A DNA stretch of 64,000 nucleotides from Microtetraspora sp. NBRC 16547 (GTDB taxonomy: Bacteria > Actinomycetota > Actinomycetes > Streptosporangiales > Streptosporangiaceae). The DNA is taken from NCBI RefSeq assembly GCF_030268965.1, contig NZ_BSSE01000018.1, forward strand, positions 96,914 to 160,913. The letters are read 5' to 3'. How positions within the stretch are numbered: the stretch's first letter is position 1; every line of letters begins with the position of its first letter. This document shows positions 63,744 through 64,000 of the stretch, piece by piece. The notes under the pieces are model-generated. The model worked only from the letters and a program-made list of their open reading frames with translations. It did no database searches and was not told where the DNA came from. A program made the translations under genes and the position numbers.

Positions 63744-64000
63744 TCAGGCCGCGTCGTCGGCAGCGTGACTCACTGCCCAACCCGCGACACCGCGCGAGGC
63801 GATGTTGCGGGCTGCGTTGACGTCGGCGTGCTCAGCGAAGCCACACGACGTACAGGAGAAGGTTGCCTGGTCGGGCCGGTTGGCCTTGTCCACATGCCCG
63901 CAGGCCGAGCAGGTCTGGGAGGTGTAGGCCGGATCAACGTGGATCACGGCGACCCCATGCCGGGCCGCCTTGTAGACGATGAAGCTCCCCAACTGGTGGA
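63744..64000 (-). mobile_element. tnpB: IS200/IS605-type TnpB (OrfB), C-terminal part, runs off the window
   Basis: The frame is open at the right edge and ends at 63744. It shows the RuvC/Zn-finger end of TnpB: LGSFIVYKAARHGVAVIHVD, YTSQTCSACGHVDKANR, FSCTSCGFAEHADVNAARNI. The two CxxC pairs bind zinc. The aspartate of HADVNAARN is a RuvC catalytic residue. TnpB is an RNA-guided nuclease, ancestor of Cas12. The gene continues beyond the window, so intactness cannot be judged. Confidence 0.88.

Overview
This window comes from a high-GC actinomycete, most likely of the Streptosporangiales (Nonomuraea, Microbispora or Streptosporangium type). The evidence is the very GC-rich third codon positions, frequent GTG starts, many 4-nt ATGA/GTGA overlaps, and typical actinobacterial genes: lsr2, clpC, disA, radA, DUF3180, DUF2520, the short-form argA, a SAM-IV riboswitch and an actinobacterial ydaO (c-di-AMP) riboswitch. 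It is mostly conserved chromosomal core with a more variable right third. No rRNA, tRNA or CRISPR array was recognised.

Layout, left to right. Positions 1-4.2 kb hold the end of an unknown protein, a 53-aa small protein, a CsoR-type metal sensor with a clear operator, and a two-gene glycosyltransferase unit. At 4.2-8 kb lie a membrane Fe-S oxidoreductase of the EtfD (ETF:menaquinone) type, a TetR regulator and a sugar-isomerase-like protein. At 8-15 kb are a methyltransferase, a redox MerR-thioredoxin pair, radA-disA, a membrane protein with a Lys/Ala linker, mutY and an EboE-like protein. At 15-24 kb are clpC, lsr2, two RDD membrane proteins (one with a 39-residue Gly/Gln/Tyr repeat), argA, and an NlpC/P60 hydrolase behind a c-di-AMP riboswitch, whose ligand would be made by DisA from this same window. 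At 24-31 kb are an HxlR regulator, lysS, a lone RHH antitoxin-like protein, and a coenzyme unit: DUF2520, panC, a fused nadB-nadC, and coaX. At 31.5-36.6 kb are a MidA/NDUFAF7-like methyltransferase, a P450, a SAM-IV-controlled class V aminotransferase and an extra NuoD-like subunit. At 36.6-45 kb a long minus-strand array runs zinc protease, tilS, hpt, ftsH, folE, folP, NTF2-like, folB, folK, DUF3180. At 45-54 kb are dacB, ppa, a second NlpC/P60 protein, a sigma factor fused to a zinc-finger/membrane/Ser-Pro tail, an oxidoreductase, a lipoprotein and an ABC-F ATPase.

At 54.1-57.6 kb is a zinc-starvation island. Cysteine-free copies of ribosomal proteins bL32, uS14, bL28, bL31 and bL33 are divergent from a degenerate CobW-like protein, bS18 and a second CobW GTPase, with a Zur-like site between. 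The second CobW gene is broken by an internal deletion and a frameshift. It is followed by a graveyard of truncated fragments (a small unknown gene, an ABC ATPase and a HEPN protein) up to 58.4 kb. The right end holds an ECF sigma factor with a membrane partner, a truncated CU044_5270-type protein, two GNAT acetyltransferases, a DedA protein and the 3' end of an IS200/IS605-type tnpB that runs off the window.

The strongest second-look items are the decayed CobW/HEPN junction, the NadB-NadC fusion, the MidA-like methyltransferase near a second NuoD, the membrane-tethered sigma factor, the Gly/Gln/Tyr repeat RDD protein, the c-di-AMP circuit, and several palindromic operators.
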